A stretch of DNA of 64,000 bases from SB11 sp037968475 (GCA_037968475.1 JBBKVO010000013.1:62001-126000), one strand, 5' to 3'; positions 35,915 to 44,813 are shown, counted from the first letter of the stretch. The notes: generated by a model not told the origin, from the letters alone. A program made the numbers and translations.

Positions 35915-36491
35915 TAACGCAGTTTTTAACGCCCGTAAGTCCATATTTCCTCCCGTTTTTTACATCGTAGTTAGCTCGTATTCGCCCATCATCATACCAC
36001 ATACGTTGGCGGCCGCTTTCTTTCCCGTTCATATAGTTAAAATCTCTATACAATTGGCCGTTGGTACCCCAATCTTTCACATTGCCTTCGTAAATATCGT
36101 TTTTGTAGTTGTATATAAAACGTTGTGTTCCGTTTTCGTACCAACCTTTGTGCTCACCCTCTTTATAGCCGTTTTTATAATAACGTACTTCCGACAGTTG
36201 CCTGTTAGGGTATCGTAGTATCTCAGTACCCTCTTGTTTGCCGTTTATGTACTGACACTTGTACAAGGTATCGCCTTGTGGACTAATCTCAACTACCTGC
36301 CCGTTAAATTTTGTTTGATTATAAAGCAAAAAACCACCCTGCTTTCGCAGGGCGGTATCGCTCTTATCTATACTAACACTCTCCTTGGTACCTTTCTTTG
36401 TTTCGGTGTACACACATCCGGGTAGAGCTACCCAACACCAAAACATAATTGCTACTTTAATCCTAACGTGTAACGGTACCGGGAGTTCCAT
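35895..36491 (-). CDS. MORN/YwqK-repeat lipoprotein
   Basis: About 198 residues from ATG 36491, with lipobox ALPGC. The start could instead be ATG 36446, just after the YHYH gene stop, which would leave a very short signal peptide. The mature protein is a ladder of five or more YwqK/MORN-like repeats of about 23 residues (YKNGYKEGEHKGWYENG and so on, with conserved G, Y and N), a beta-hairpin repeat fold. Homologues are annotated as 'YwqK family antitoxin', but there is no toxin here. It is probably a surface scaffold. Confidence 0.75.
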   Translation of the reverse strand: MELPVPLHVRIKVAIMFWCWVALPGCVYTETKKGTKESVSIDKSDTALRKQGGFLLYNQTKFNGQVVEISPQGDTLYKCQYINGKQEGTEILRYPNRQLSEVRYYKNGYKEGEHKGWYENGTQRFIYNYKNDIYEGNVKDWGTNGQLYRDFNYMNGKESGRQRMWYDDGRIRANYDVKNGRKYGLTGVKNCVNVTEEK

Positions 36492-37242
36492 AAAAGCCAT
36501 CTCCATTAATGTAAGGGTCTGACGAAGTAATATGATAATGATATATACCACTAGGATAATCAGCAGTGGCATGGGTATGCCCGTGGTAGTTATCCAAATC
36601 GGCATTGGTTATTGTTTTTCCATCTTCTTGTGGGCCATACACGGGGTAGCCATCAAGCAAAAAGCCAAGTAAGGCATCTTTACCTTTATTAGTGGTTAAA
36701 TAGGTTGGTTCTAAATGGTAATGATAATCTCCGGCCATTGCAGGATGCCCGCCATACTGATCGAAACTATTTATCTCGCCTGTTAGCACTGCCCTACCTG
36801 CTGCATACTGATTGAAAAAGGGTACACCGTTTAATGACACTCCCATTGGCCCCATTGGGGTTTCTTGTGATGTATTTGCTTTAGCAGGTTTCATAGGTAT
36901 TCTAAAGGTATAGTTTACCGTGGCTATACGGTTTGGGTTGGTATTGTACTGTGCATTGCTGCCATTGTAGGCTTTGTACAAGCTACTTTCCCATTGTGTA
37001 CCTTGGTAGTATGGGCTTTTATGGTCGGGACGACCATTTACTTTTATCACCACATAGTCGCCATCTTGGTATACTTCGCTGGCACCATATATTTTTTTAT
37101 AAATGCTTATATCATCTGTACCACCTGTATTTCCTGTGGGTGATGTTGTAGTATCTTCATCTTTTTTGCAGCTCCAACTTCCCAGTGCAAAAGTGGCAAC
37201 CAGTGCCAAAATTACTATTGCTTTTAATTTCCTATTTTCCAT
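36463..37242 (-). CDS. YHYH domain lipoprotein
   Basis: A 259-residue lipoprotein with lipobox SWSC (Cys about residue 25) followed by a low-complexity Thr/Gly linker and a YHYH domain with several His-rich segments: GDYHYHLEPTY, DNYHGHTHATADY, GIYHYHITS. This histidine clustering suggests metal binding, and YHYH proteins are often seen near copper or redox proteins. It leads the operon to the sigma factor. The function is not known. Confidence 0.85.
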   Translation of the reverse strand: MENRKLKAIVILALVATFALGSWSCKKDEDTTTSPTGNTGGTDDISIYKKIYGASEVYQDGDYVVIKVNGRPDHKSPYYQGTQWESSLYKAYNGSNAQYNTNPNRIATVNYTFRIPMKPAKANTSQETPMGPMGVSLNGVPFFNQYAAGRAVLTGEINSFDQYGGHPAMAGDYHYHLEPTYLTTNKGKDALLGFLLDGYPVYGPQEDGKTITNADLDNYHGHTHATADYPSGIYHYHITSSDPYINGDGFYGTPGTVTR

Positions 37243-37397
37243 ATCCTAAAAGTTTATAAAGTTAGCGGCTAAATATCTATTTGTGTTGTTATATCTGTTT
37301 TGACGCTGCTTTTTTATAAACCTTGCGGGGTAGATTGATTTTTTTTAATAATTTTCTCTCTGTGTAAAAAAGCGGGTGTTTTTCATTTCAAGACAAG

Positions 37398-37412
37398 TGC
37401 GAGACGCTCGCA
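37398..37412. repeat. GCGAG-type short palindrome
   Basis: TGCGAGACGCTCGCA, a 15-bp palindrome in the 589-bp gap 37243-37831. Related to the GAGCGGACGCTC palindromes at 43174 and 43201. The first 150 bp of this gap show nothing else. Confidence 0.5.
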
Positions 37413-37468
37413 CATCACCCTAATTTCTCCCTTTATAATTTTTTGGGTGCCATTTTCTTAAGGCCAAG

Positions 37469-37643
37469 GTAGTTTTTTAGTTAACTCACCCCAAATAACG
37501 AGTTCAGTACAGGCGTTCATAATTCCCCCTCTCTTTTTTTAGAGAGGGGCGCTTTATGTGATTCCGACTTTCTCATAAAACAGGGGTGAGTTAAAACCAA
37601 CTGCTATTTTTTGGGTTGTGTGTAAATGGGTATAGTCACCCCC
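37469..37643. mobile_element. MITE-like repeat, copy A
   Basis: About 175 bp with arms GTTAACTCACCCC on the left and GGGGTGAGTTAA on the right and an internal hairpin CCCTCTC / GAGAGGG. Aligns over its whole length with copy B at 56450-56632 with about 85 percent identity by eye. It has no coding capacity. It lies between the YHYH operon and the DUF2911 gene. Confidence 0.75.
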
Positions 37644-37772
37644 TTGTGGGTTGATTTAGTAATCCCAAATGTATTTGAGGCGAACTATATATGCGTTAGT
37701 GAAGGAGGCGGAGGTACGAAAAAAAATAACTAATAAACACTCGCACCATTATTTCTTTTCCAGCCAAAAACA

Positions 37773-37804
37773 AAAAACCCGCTAGGCAAGCCTTGCGGGT
37801 TTTA
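37773..37804. terminator. Bidirectional terminator
   Basis: AAAACCCGC / GCGGGTTTT with inner pairing AGGC / CCT, loop AAG, flanked by A and T tracts. Downstream of the leftward DUF2911 gene. Confidence 0.82.
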
Positions 37805-37831
37805 AACCAAAAATGATAAAAAAGTTGTTTG

Positions 37832-38872
37832 TTATTTCTCCTCTTGTAGTTTTTTAATAGTTTCTTGTATACGTGCCATTTGGGTATCAGGCGGGGTATT
37901 TTTTAGTGCGCTGTTATAGGCTTTTATAGCTTCTTTGGTATTGCCTTTTTTGGCAAGTGCTTCACCGTAGCTATCGCAAGCATTCCACGATTTTGGATTG
38001 CGTTTTACACTTAGCTTAAATATTTCAAGGGCTTTATCTAGTTTGTTTGCTGTTATAAGTTCGTAACCATAAGAGTTTAGTTCGTCTTCGGTAGCAAACT
38101 CCACAGCCACTTTGCTTACTTTTTCAGCTTCTTCTTTTTGACCTTTAACTTCTAGCAAGTTGGCTTTTAGTTTTAGTACGCTAAAGTTATTGGGATTAAA
38201 GCTATTTGCACGTTCAACCCATGCTAAAGCTTGCTCGGTTTCTATATTGTTGTGGTAGCAATAATCAGCAGCCTCGTAATATCCTTGCCATGTAAACCCT
38301 GAGGTAGAACGCAACTCGTTTTTAATATTATTGACTACTACTTTGGTTACATCAACATCTATTGTAATAGGAATATCTAACTGCTCCCACAATAGTGATA
38401 AAGTTGCAGAGTTTGCCGACTTATCAAAAAAGGTGTAGGTAAGCCACTCGGTATGTTGGTGTTGTTTTGGGGTAACTTCAACACGCAAAGCGTCTTCATC
38501 TTGTTTATAAAAGTAACTGCCCCACGAAGTGTAGTTTTTTGAGAATATAATTGTCCAGTTTTTTTCAGTAGGCATCATGTGTAAGCCATAAGTGCCTGCG
38601 GGCAATGGGTTGCCGTTAATACTTACATTGTGGGTGAAACTAATCGTAGTGTTTTCGTTAGCGCCTGCACGCCATATTTTATTATATGGCACAAGACCGC
38701 CCCATACAGTGCGTTCTTTTACAGCCGGACTATGGTAGTTTACTGTAATATCAGTTAAGCCAATGCGTTGTGTTACTGATGCTTTTGGACTAGCCTCGGG
38801 CATTGTAAGTGTTGATTGTGCAAATGCGCTTAGTGTGAATAGAAAACAGACAACTGTAATAATTTTTTTCAT
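37832..38872 (-). CDS. DUF2911 domain protein with C-terminal TPRs
   Basis: 346 residues from ATG 38872 (upstream ATG at 38884 would put MVHQ before the signal peptide). Signal peptide to about residue 20 (LSAFAQS). Residues 22 to about 175 form the DUF2911 beta-rich domain (SVTQRIGLTDITVNYHSPAVKE split as RIGLTDITVNYHSP). Residues 200-345 are TPR-like repeats (AEKVSKVAVEFATEDELNSY and so on). Secreted or periplasmic. Its role is unknown; the family is common in Bacteroidota. Confidence 0.85.
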   Translation of the reverse strand: MKKIITVVCFLFTLSAFAQSTLTMPEASPKASVTQRIGLTDITVNYHSPAVKERTVWGGLVPYNKIWRAGANENTTISFTHNVSINGNPLPAGTYGLHMMPTEKNWTIIFSKNYTSWGSYFYKQDEDALRVEVTPKQHQHTEWLTYTFFDKSANSATLSLLWEQLDIPITIDVDVTKVVVNNIKNELRSTSGFTWQGYYEAADYCYHNNIETEQALAWVERANSFNPNNFSVLKLKANLLEVKGQKEEAEKVSKVAVEFATEDELNSYGYELITANKLDKALEIFKLSVKRNPKSWNACDSYGEALAKKGNTKEAIKAYNSALKNTPPDTQMARIQETIKKLQEEK

Positions 38873-38967
38873 CTGGTGTACCAATTAGTTTGCAAATACT
38901 AAGCACATTTTGTACCATAAATTATTTTTTGTTGTTGAATTTGGATAAGAACATCTTTTTTACTGAC

Positions 38968-39002
38968 AAAAAAGCCTTGCATCGTCCCGACACAAGGCTT
39001 TT
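38968..39002 (-). terminator. Terminator of the peroxidase gene
   Basis: AAAAAAGCCTTG / CAAGGCTTTT with a 13-nt loop; a T-tract follows reading leftward. Confidence 0.82.
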
Positions 39003-39030
39003 GTAGTTATTCTAATTGATTGTTGCTTTA

Positions 39031-40224
39031 TTAGAATGGGGTTGAGTATTTAGCCTCAGCAGCTACCGTATTGTCTGTTAATGTTTTAAGAAATGCTACC
39101 AATGCGCTCATATCAGCATTAGAAAGGTTTAGTTGTTTAGGTTGTCCATTTGGCCCTCCTACACGCAATGGTGGTGAAAGTGTAGGGTGAGCCTGTACTC
39201 CGCTACTATAATGTTCTATTACTTCTGCAAGCGTTTTAAAACGACCATCGTGCATATAGGGAGCCGTTAACTCTACATTGCGCAATGATGGTACTTTAAA
39301 TTTGGCTATATCGGCAGGGTTGCCTGTTATACGCCCCACGCCACTATCAACCGTTGTTAAATCAAGTCCGTTATTTTCAGCACGTGCAGCAGTAAAGGTT
39401 TCTGTACCGTGGCACACTGCACAACCTGCTGTGGTGAAAAACAAAGTTTTTCCTCTGTTTTCTTGAGTAGTAAAGTTGGTAAAATCGCCCAAATTTTGAG
39501 GCGGTGTATTAGCAGGAAAACTAGCCCTACCTGCATCGTATTTTGAATTGAATGAAACTATTGAGCGTACAAACTGTGCTAATGCTTTCGATACTTTATC
39601 ACTGGTAATGGTTTTATCACCAAAAGCATTTTGAAACAATGCAGGGTAATAGCTAATACGGTTTAGTTTGTTTACCAAAGTATCCAAATTCATACCCATT
39701 TCTACGTGGTCTTGTATGGGCAGAAGGGTTTGTGCCTCAAGCGTGGCCGCACGTTCGTCCCAAAAGAATTTCCCATCAGGATAGTATCGGGCATTAATAA
39801 GCCCCATACTATGGCGGCTTGTATTTCCATCTTCAAAACCTTTACTCAACACCAATGGGTCGGCAAAGCCGTGTGTTTGCAAATGGCAACTGCCACAAGC
39901 AACCTTGTTATTGTACGATATATTTTTATCATAAAACAAAACTCGCCCAAGTGTTGCCCCCGCATTTGTTATGGCATTATTGTTTGGGGAATTGTCTTGC
40001 CCTGCAATAGGCGGCACAGTCAAATAATTAGGCATGGTGATATTGGCATAGTTGTATGGCGATGTAGGTAAATTGGGAGTTTGTACCAAAATATCACCCG
40101 TATAGGTAGTGCCACCTGTATTACCATTATCAATAGGGTCAGTAGTTTTATCGTCTTTTTTGCAGCCCCAAAGGCCAATGGTGAATACGAAAACCAACGC
40201 CGCTAAAAATTTTCCGTTACTCAT
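39031..40224 (-). CDS. Di-haem cytochrome c peroxidase lipoprotein
   Basis: A 397-residue lipoprotein (lipobox GLWGC, Cys21) with two haem c sites: CGSCH at 110-114 and CAVCH at 268-272, the spacing of the MauG/CcpA family. The linker from 25 to 45 is Thr/Gly-rich. It reduces hydrogen peroxide to water with electrons from a c-type cytochrome at the periplasmic face. A Met or His distal ligand cannot be assigned by eye. Single gene; terminator downstream. Confidence 0.93.
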   Translation of the reverse strand: MSNGKFLAALVFVFTIGLWGCKKDDKTTDPIDNGNTGGTTYTGDILVQTPNLPTSPYNYANITMPNYLTVPPIAGQDNSPNNNAITNAGATLGRVLFYDKNISYNNKVACGSCHLQTHGFADPLVLSKGFEDGNTSRHSMGLINARYYPDGKFFWDERAATLEAQTLLPIQDHVEMGMNLDTLVNKLNRISYYPALFQNAFGDKTITSDKVSKALAQFVRSIVSFNSKYDAGRASFPANTPPQNLGDFTNFTTQENRGKTLFFTTAGCAVCHGTETFTAARAENNGLDLTTVDSGVGRITGNPADIAKFKVPSLRNVELTAPYMHDGRFKTLAEVIEHYSSGVQAHPTLSPPLRVGGPNGQPKQLNLSNADMSALVAFLKTLTDNTVAAEAKYSTPF

Positions 40225-40407
40225 ATATAGTTTGTTAAGTTTAGTTACCTCTATAGCAAAAGGTTGTTACACCCCAGCTCTTAATAGAATATGACGCCAT
40301 TATTAGATACAACTTGCGGATAAGATGCAAAATATTTCTCTTTTTTATATTGCCTTAAAAATCAAAAAAACAAAAGCCATATTTGTGCTGTTTGATGCGC
40401 AAAGCAC

Positions 40408-41046
40408 ATGGCCAAAAAAAGTAAAAACGCCCGCACGGGTATTATCATTCTTGTTATACTACATATTGTAGGGGCAGTGGGGTTTGCTATCCCTTCACTT
40501 ACCCCCTTGTTTAAGCAATTAGTACCCTACCATCTTTTAATCACCCTTATTATACTGTTAGCCTTCCACCAGCCTTGGAAAGGAAAATTTATACTGGGCG
40601 CAGTGCTAATAATGTTTGCAGGCTGGGCTATTGAGTGGGTAGGTGTACATACAGGCAAAATATTTGGCCAGTACCACTACGGCGCCACACTGGGCTATAA
40701 ATTTGACAGCGTACCCCTATTGATAGGCGTAAACTGGTTTATACTGCTGTATTGTAGTTTTTTTTTAGCTGAAAAAATTACAAAACTACCCTGGCCTAAA
40801 TACATACTTACTGCCATTTTTATGGTACTGATGGATGTTTTGATAGAACCTGTAGCCGTGCGATACGATTACTGGCAATGGCACACCCTGCATATACCCT
40901 TGCAAAACTATATAGTTTGGGGTATTGTAAGTTGTGTAATGGCAATAGGGTTAGATAGCCTAAAGATAAAGTTGCAAAATAGCGTGGCTATTGCCTTGTA
41001 TGTGATACAAATGTGCTTTTTTATAATTTCGAACCTATTACTATAA
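40408..41046 (+). CDS. Carotenoid biosynthesis protein (CruF/DUF422-like)
   Basis: A 212-residue polytopic membrane protein (about seven segments) of the DUF422/CruF family, which hydrates or otherwise modifies the psi-end group of carotenoids such as myxol or flexixanthin precursors. The family pattern HTGKIFGQYHYG and YDYWQWHT is visible. The gene begins at ATG 40408, 24 nt after CATATTTG, a near match to the promoter box. With the CrtZ-like hydroxylase downstream it forms a partial carotenoid cluster; crtB, crtI and crtY are not in the window. Confidence 0.8.
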   Translation: MAKKSKNARTGIIILVILHIVGAVGFAIPSLTPLFKQLVPYHLLITLIILLAFHQPWKGKFILGAVLIMFAGWAIEWVGVHTGKIFGQYHYGATLGYKFDSVPLLIGVNWFILLYCSFFLAEKITKLPWPKYILTAIFMVLMDVLIEPVAVRYDYWQWHTLHIPLQNYIVWGIVSCVMAIGLDSLKIKLQNSVAIALYVIQMCFFIISNLLL

Positions 41047-41094
41047 ACCAAAACCTATTAGTTTTGTTGTACATAGTGTAACGCACCAAAACCC

Positions 41095-41688
41095 ATGAGA
41101 AAAGTGATAGGAATAGCCATAGCATTAGTAGCAGTAGCAGGTATTGCAGTAGCATTTACATTACCCAATAAAGATAAAAAACCTGCCCGAAAAGTAGAGG
41201 AACAAAATGCTAAATCGTTTTACGATTTAAGTATTGTGAATATTGACGGAACTGATACTATAAACTTTGCCGACTATAAAGGGAAGAAAATTTTATGCGT
41301 AAACGTAGCTAGCAAATGTGGCTACACCTACCAATACGAAGATTTGCAAAAACTGCACGAAAAATATGCCGATAAATTGGTGATAATTGGGTTTCCCTGC
41401 AACCAGTTTATGGGGCAAGAACCCGGTACACCCGAAGAAATTGAAGTCTTTTGCAAAAAGAATTACGGAGTAACTTTTACACTTACTGAAAAAATAGACG
41501 TTAAAGGCGACAACCAACACCCCGTGTACCAATGGCTTACAAAAAAAGAAAACAATGGTAAAGACAACTACACTGTGGGGTGGAATTTTAACAAATTTCT
41601 TTTGGATGAAAAAGGCAACTTAATGGCTCATTTTGGATCAAAAACAAAACCACTTGATGAGGACTTGGTTAGCTTGATAGAAAAATAA
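41095..41688 (+). CDS. Glutathione peroxidase-like thiol peroxidase
   Basis: A 197-residue peroxidase with an N-terminal membrane anchor (about residues 4-24). The peroxidatic cysteine sits in NVASKCGYT; the Gln and Trp of the active site are in GFPCNQF and WNFNKFL. The Cys form (not selenocysteine) probably uses thioredoxin. It detoxifies peroxides in the envelope. It lies between two carotenoid genes, 48 bp after the first and 6 bp before the CrtZ-like gene, so probably one transcript. Confidence 0.92.
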   Translation: MRKVIGIAIALVAVAGIAVAFTLPNKDKKPARKVEEQNAKSFYDLSIVNIDGTDTINFADYKGKKILCVNVASKCGYTYQYEDLQKLHEKYADKLVIIGFPCNQFMGQEPGTPEEIEVFCKKNYGVTFTLTEKIDVKGDNQHPVYQWLTKKENNGKDNYTVGWNFNKFLLDEKGNLMAHFGSKTKPLDEDLVSLIEK

Positions 41689-41694
41689 AAAACA

Positions 41695-42153
41695 ATGCTT
41701 TTTTTGCTTCACACGGCCATAGTTATTGCCACCTTCTTTTTTATGGAGTTTATGGCATGGTTTACCCATAAATATGTGATGCACGGGCTGATGTGGCATT
41801 TCCACTACGACCACCACAATGGACGAAATGGCATTTTTGAACGCAACGATGTTTTCTTTTTAATATTTGCCATACCCGGATGGTTGTTTACCATGTTTGG
41901 TATGATGGCGGGCAACGATTGGCGATTGTTTGTAGGCATAGGCATTATACTATATGGTATGGCCTATTTTTTAGTGCACGATGTATACATACACCAACGT
42001 TTTAAATGGTTTAAAAACAGCAATTGGTTTTATTTTAAAGCCATACGTCGTGCCCACCGTGCCCATCACAGCCATTTGGATAAACACAAAGGCGAATCGT
42101 TTGGAATGTTGCTGGTAGGCAAAAAGTATTTTGAACAGGTAAAAAGCAAATAA
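41695..42153 (+). CDS. Beta-carotene hydroxylase-like protein (CrtZ family)
   Basis: A 152-residue membrane di-iron hydroxylase with the four histidine boxes HKYVMHG, HFHYDHH, HDVYIHQR and HRAHHSHLDKH. It adds 3-hydroxyl groups to beta-ionone rings of carotenoids. Close behind the peroxidase gene and CruF-like gene in a rightward operon. Confidence 0.9.
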   Translation: MLFLLHTAIVIATFFFMEFMAWFTHKYVMHGLMWHFHYDHHNGRNGIFERNDVFFLIFAIPGWLFTMFGMMAGNDWRLFVGIGIILYGMAYFLVHDVYIHQRFKWFKNSNWFYFKAIRRAHRAHHSHLDKHKGESFGMLLVGKKYFEQVKSK

Positions 42154-42210
42154 CCACTTCTAACTCTTTCTTATTCATCTATTAAAGGCTATAAATGGCT
42201 TGTTTATTGC

Positions 42211-42218
42211 TACTTTTG
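42211..42218 (+). promoter_or_regulatory. Promoter -7 box for the 42.2-kb gene
   Basis: TACTTTTG matches TAnnTTTG; predicted transcription start near 42224, about 23 nt before the TTG start. Confidence 0.45.
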
Positions 42219-42246
42219 TAAGTACACCAAGCCCATAGTTGCTGTT

Positions 42247-42975
42247 TTGAAAAATATCCTCATTTATATTTTACTCTTTCTTGCTCCATTTTTTGTTAGT
42301 GCTGAAAGAATAAATAATAATACCGAAGTATATAGCCAACCGGGCAAGAGTACCGTAGCGCAACTGTACAAAGGCAGTGGTATATATGTAGCCGAACAAG
42401 ATGCCAACTGGACTAAAATAATTGCGGTAGTTAATGCCCCTATCAAAAATTTTGATGACAATATCCTTGAATTAAAACGAGGTAGTGGACTATACGATGC
42501 TCTTGGACAAGAAACAGGGCGTGTATACAGTAACCTAAAATTACCGGCACAATACAGCTATACTGATGATTACGTAATTTTTGAATTAGTAGGTTATATC
42601 CGTACCTCGCTGCTTGATACCAATTGGGTAGCCGAAAGGCGTTTAGTGCACATAATAGACTCTGCTAAAAGCAAGGTGAGATTTGAAGATGTACTGCCTG
42701 AAATACAAAAATTTGGCTTTTTTAATAAAACAGAAGACAGTGGTTTTACTGCCTTTGTGCTTAATGATATTGCAGGGCTGGATTATAAAAATCCTATCCA
42801 ACGTCTAAAATTAGTGTTTTACGAAAACCGCTTGGTAGCCATTTTTCATAAAAACCCAATCAAGCTAAACAGCAAAGAAGCTATTGTAATTGATGGTAAA
42901 GAAAACCTAATATACCTACGCGACCTTAATGCTACTGAAAAGCGCATTTTTGGACTGTTATTTTTAGAAGGTTAG
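42247..42975 (+). CDS. Hypothetical secreted protein with SH3-like N-terminus
   Basis: A 242-residue protein with a signal peptide (KNILIYILLFLAPFFVSA) and two SH3-like bacterial segments (TEVYSQPGKSTVAQLYKGS and LELKRGSGLYDALGQ). The rest is alpha/beta with no named family. The start is TTG because no ATG precedes the signal peptide. It is not clearly linked to the carotenoid genes before it. Confidence 0.6.
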   Translation: MKNILIYILLFLAPFFVSAERINNNTEVYSQPGKSTVAQLYKGSGIYVAEQDANWTKIIAVVNAPIKNFDDNILELKRGSGLYDALGQETGRVYSNLKLPAQYSYTDDYVIFELVGYIRTSLLDTNWVAERRLVHIIDSAKSKVRFEDVLPEIQKFGFFNKTEDSGFTAFVLNDIAGLDYKNPIQRLKLVFYENRLVAIFHKNPIKLNSKEAIVIDGKENLIYLRDLNATEKRIFGLLFLEG

Positions 42976-43060
42976 GTTAACGAGAGTCAGGTTAAGAAAA
43001 AATAAAATCAATTCGCCAACTTCTCCACTACCCTATAGTTTTTACATATTTTGTCGAAAA

Positions 43061-43212
43061 TTCGCCCTGCATTGTCCCCCTTGTGCGCTGTCACCCTGAG
43101 ACTCTCGAAGGAGAAGTGCGCAAGCGAAGGGGGCAGGGGGATGAAAAAGAACAACCAATATTACTTTACCACCGAGCGGACGCTCTATTATTTTCGGCAC
43201 GAGCGGACGCTC
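43061..43212. repeat. Inverted repeat and GAGCG palindromes
   Basis: The 310-bp gap 42976-43285 has no gene. Left arm GCCCTGC..CCCCCTTGTGCGC (43064-43088) pairs imperfectly with GCGCAAGCGAAGGGGGCAGG (43118-43137) around CCTGAGACTCTCGAAGGAG, a motif shared with the hairpin at 16509. Then two GAGCGGACGCTC palindromes at 43174-43185 and 43201-43212. Confidence 0.55.
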
Positions 43213-43285
43213 GAGCCAGCTTTTAATAAATAAAATAACACGATTGAAATGCAAATAATTCGTGTTCGCGTAACCCCAACTCACG

Positions 43286-43528
43286 CTAGGTCAAATCTTT
43301 TAACCGTATTGTACCATCCCCCACTTGCTCAAACAAGTGCAAATAGCGACTACTTTTTATAGCTGTCCTTAGTTTAATTTGTTCTTGTAACGAAATATTG
43401 CCTTCACTTGTATCGTATAACTCCCTTTTATTTATCGCTTCGGCTATTTCATCAAAAGTGGCAGTGCGATTGGGCATTTTTAATAATACTACTGCCACAG
43501 CTTCATGCAATCGTAGTAAATTTTTCAT
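43286..43528 (-). CDS. Small HARE-HTH-like winged-helix protein
   Basis: 80-82 residues (start ATG 43528 or 43534). The layout AVAVVLLKMPNRTATFDEI, then ISLQEQIKLRTAIK, then HLFEQVGDGTIRLKD fits the HB1/ASXL/HARE helix-turn-helix: a helix, a disordered linker and a winged strand ending in a fixed GTIRL-like strand. In larger proteins this domain accompanies restriction or chromatin proteins; here it stands alone. A DNA-binding role is likely but not shown. Confidence 0.65.
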   Translation of the reverse strand: MKNLLRLHEAVAVVLLKMPNRTATFDEIAEAINKRELYDTSEGNISLQEQIKLRTAIKSSRYLHLFEQVGDGTIRLKDLT

Positions 43529-43595
43529 CACCACAATTTACTAAAAAGTATCAATTTTTTAAACGTTTATACTAAATAATTAAAAATTGGAGGCG

Positions 43596-44813
43596 TTAGA
43601 TTATTGCATCAAATATTTTTTGTGCAGCACCCGCATTGGTATGTATAAAGCGTTTTGCATTACTGCCAGCACTCTGGCGTTTCAGTTCGTCGTTCAACAG
43701 GCTTTTAAGCGTTTGCAATAGTTGCGCTTGGGTATCTATCATAAACCCACCGCCTGCTTCGGCCAATCGTTTGCCTTCGGGGTATTTATTTATAGGCGTA
43801 CCATATAGTACGGGAATGCCAAATACAGCAGCCTCTAATATATTGTGTAACCCTTTACGAAATGCACCACCTATAAGTGCCACATCAGCATACTGATATA
43901 ATGATGATAACATACCAATATTATCTATTATCACTACATCGTAAAAATCGCTATTCTCCTCTGTCAGTTTAGAGTAGCGAAGGGTCTTGCTAAACTTACT
44001 TTCTATTTCAGCCAAATGTTTCTCTCCAATATCGTGCGGAGCTATTACCAATTTCAGCTCACTTAGTTGAGGCAATACATTTGCTAACATGGTTTCTTCT
44101 TCAGGCCAACTGCTGCCTGCTGCCAATAATTTTCCATCACCTTTAAAGTGCTGTATGGCAGGAAAACTTTTGGGTTGCTGTGCATTGTTTATCACACGGT
44201 CGCAACGGGTGTCGCCTACATACGTTGCATCAGTGTAGCCAATATCGGCCAACATTTTTACTGAAGCCTCATTCTGAGTAAAAATATGGTTGAAGCAAAA
44301 CAACATTTCTTGATGAAGGGTCGCGTTCTTCTTAAAAAATCGTTGTTCAGCCCTAAACAAAGCCGATATAAGATATAGTGGTATGCTTCGCTTTTTGGTT
44401 TCTTGCAAGTAATAATGCCAAAAATCGTATTTCACAAAAACAACCAAATCAGGTTGTACAAGGTCAAGAAAACGCTCAGCATTGCGTAGCGTATCAACAG
44501 GCAAATAATAGGCATTATCAATAGCAGGATGCGCTTTTCTATACTCGTACCCCGATGGTGAAAAAAAAGTAGTTACAATATCCCACTCATCACGATTAAA
44601 TTTTTCAATTAAAGGAAGCCCTTGCTCAAACTCACCTAACGATGCTACGTGCATCCAAATACGTTTCTTGGTTTTTGCGGGTAAAGTTTTTTCTATATGC
44701 TTAAAAATACCTTTACGCCCTGCCACCCATTGGCGGGCTTTGGCATTCCATATAGCCAATACTTTAGCACCGGTTGTGTATGCTGTTATACCTAAGTTGT
44801 ATAGTATGGGCAT
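43596..44813 (-). CDS. waaA: 3-deoxy-D-manno-octulosonic acid (Kdo) transferase
   Basis: A 405-residue GT30 enzyme that adds Kdo to lipid IVA in LPS. N-terminal membrane helix, the VASLGEFEQGLPLI acceptor region, and the donor domain motif AAGSSWPEEETML with VALIGGAFRKGLHNILEAAVFG, split here as VALIGGAFRKG and LHNILEA. Length and order fit the family. The promoter lies 30 nt upstream. It proves an LPS-bearing outer membrane. Confidence 0.95.
   Translation of the reverse strand: MPILYNLGITAYTTGAKVLAIWNAKARQWVAGRKGIFKHIEKTLPAKTKKRIWMHVASLGEFEQGLPLIEKFNRDEWDIVTTFFSPSGYEYRKAHPAIDNAYYLPVDTLRNAERFLDLVQPDLVVFVKYDFWHYYLQETKKRSIPLYLISALFRAEQRFFKKNATLHQEMLFCFNHIFTQNEASVKMLADIGYTDATYVGDTRCDRVINNAQQPKSFPAIQHFKGDGKLLAAGSSWPEEETMLANVLPQLSELKLVIAPHDIGEKHLAEIESKFSKTLRYSKLTEENSDFYDVVIIDNIGMLSSLYQYADVALIGGAFRKGLHNILEAAVFGIPVLYGTPINKYPEGKRLAEAGGGFMIDTQAQLLQTLKSLLNDELKRQSAGSNAKRFIHTNAGAAQKIFDAII

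Noticed and set aside
35895..36491. Toxin-antitoxin pair based on the 'YwqK antitoxin' name
   Set aside because: No toxin gene is adjacent; the protein is a repeat lipoprotein in an envelope operon.
36446..36605. Long N-terminal extension of the MORN/YwqK protein to 36605
   Set aside because: It overlaps the YHYH gene by over 140 bp and reads as an out-of-frame hydrophobic stretch; the lipoprotein signal begins later.
43141..43233. Small rightward ORF starting ATGAAAAAGAACAACC
   Set aside because: It lies inside a repeat region with palindromes and shows no protein family pattern.
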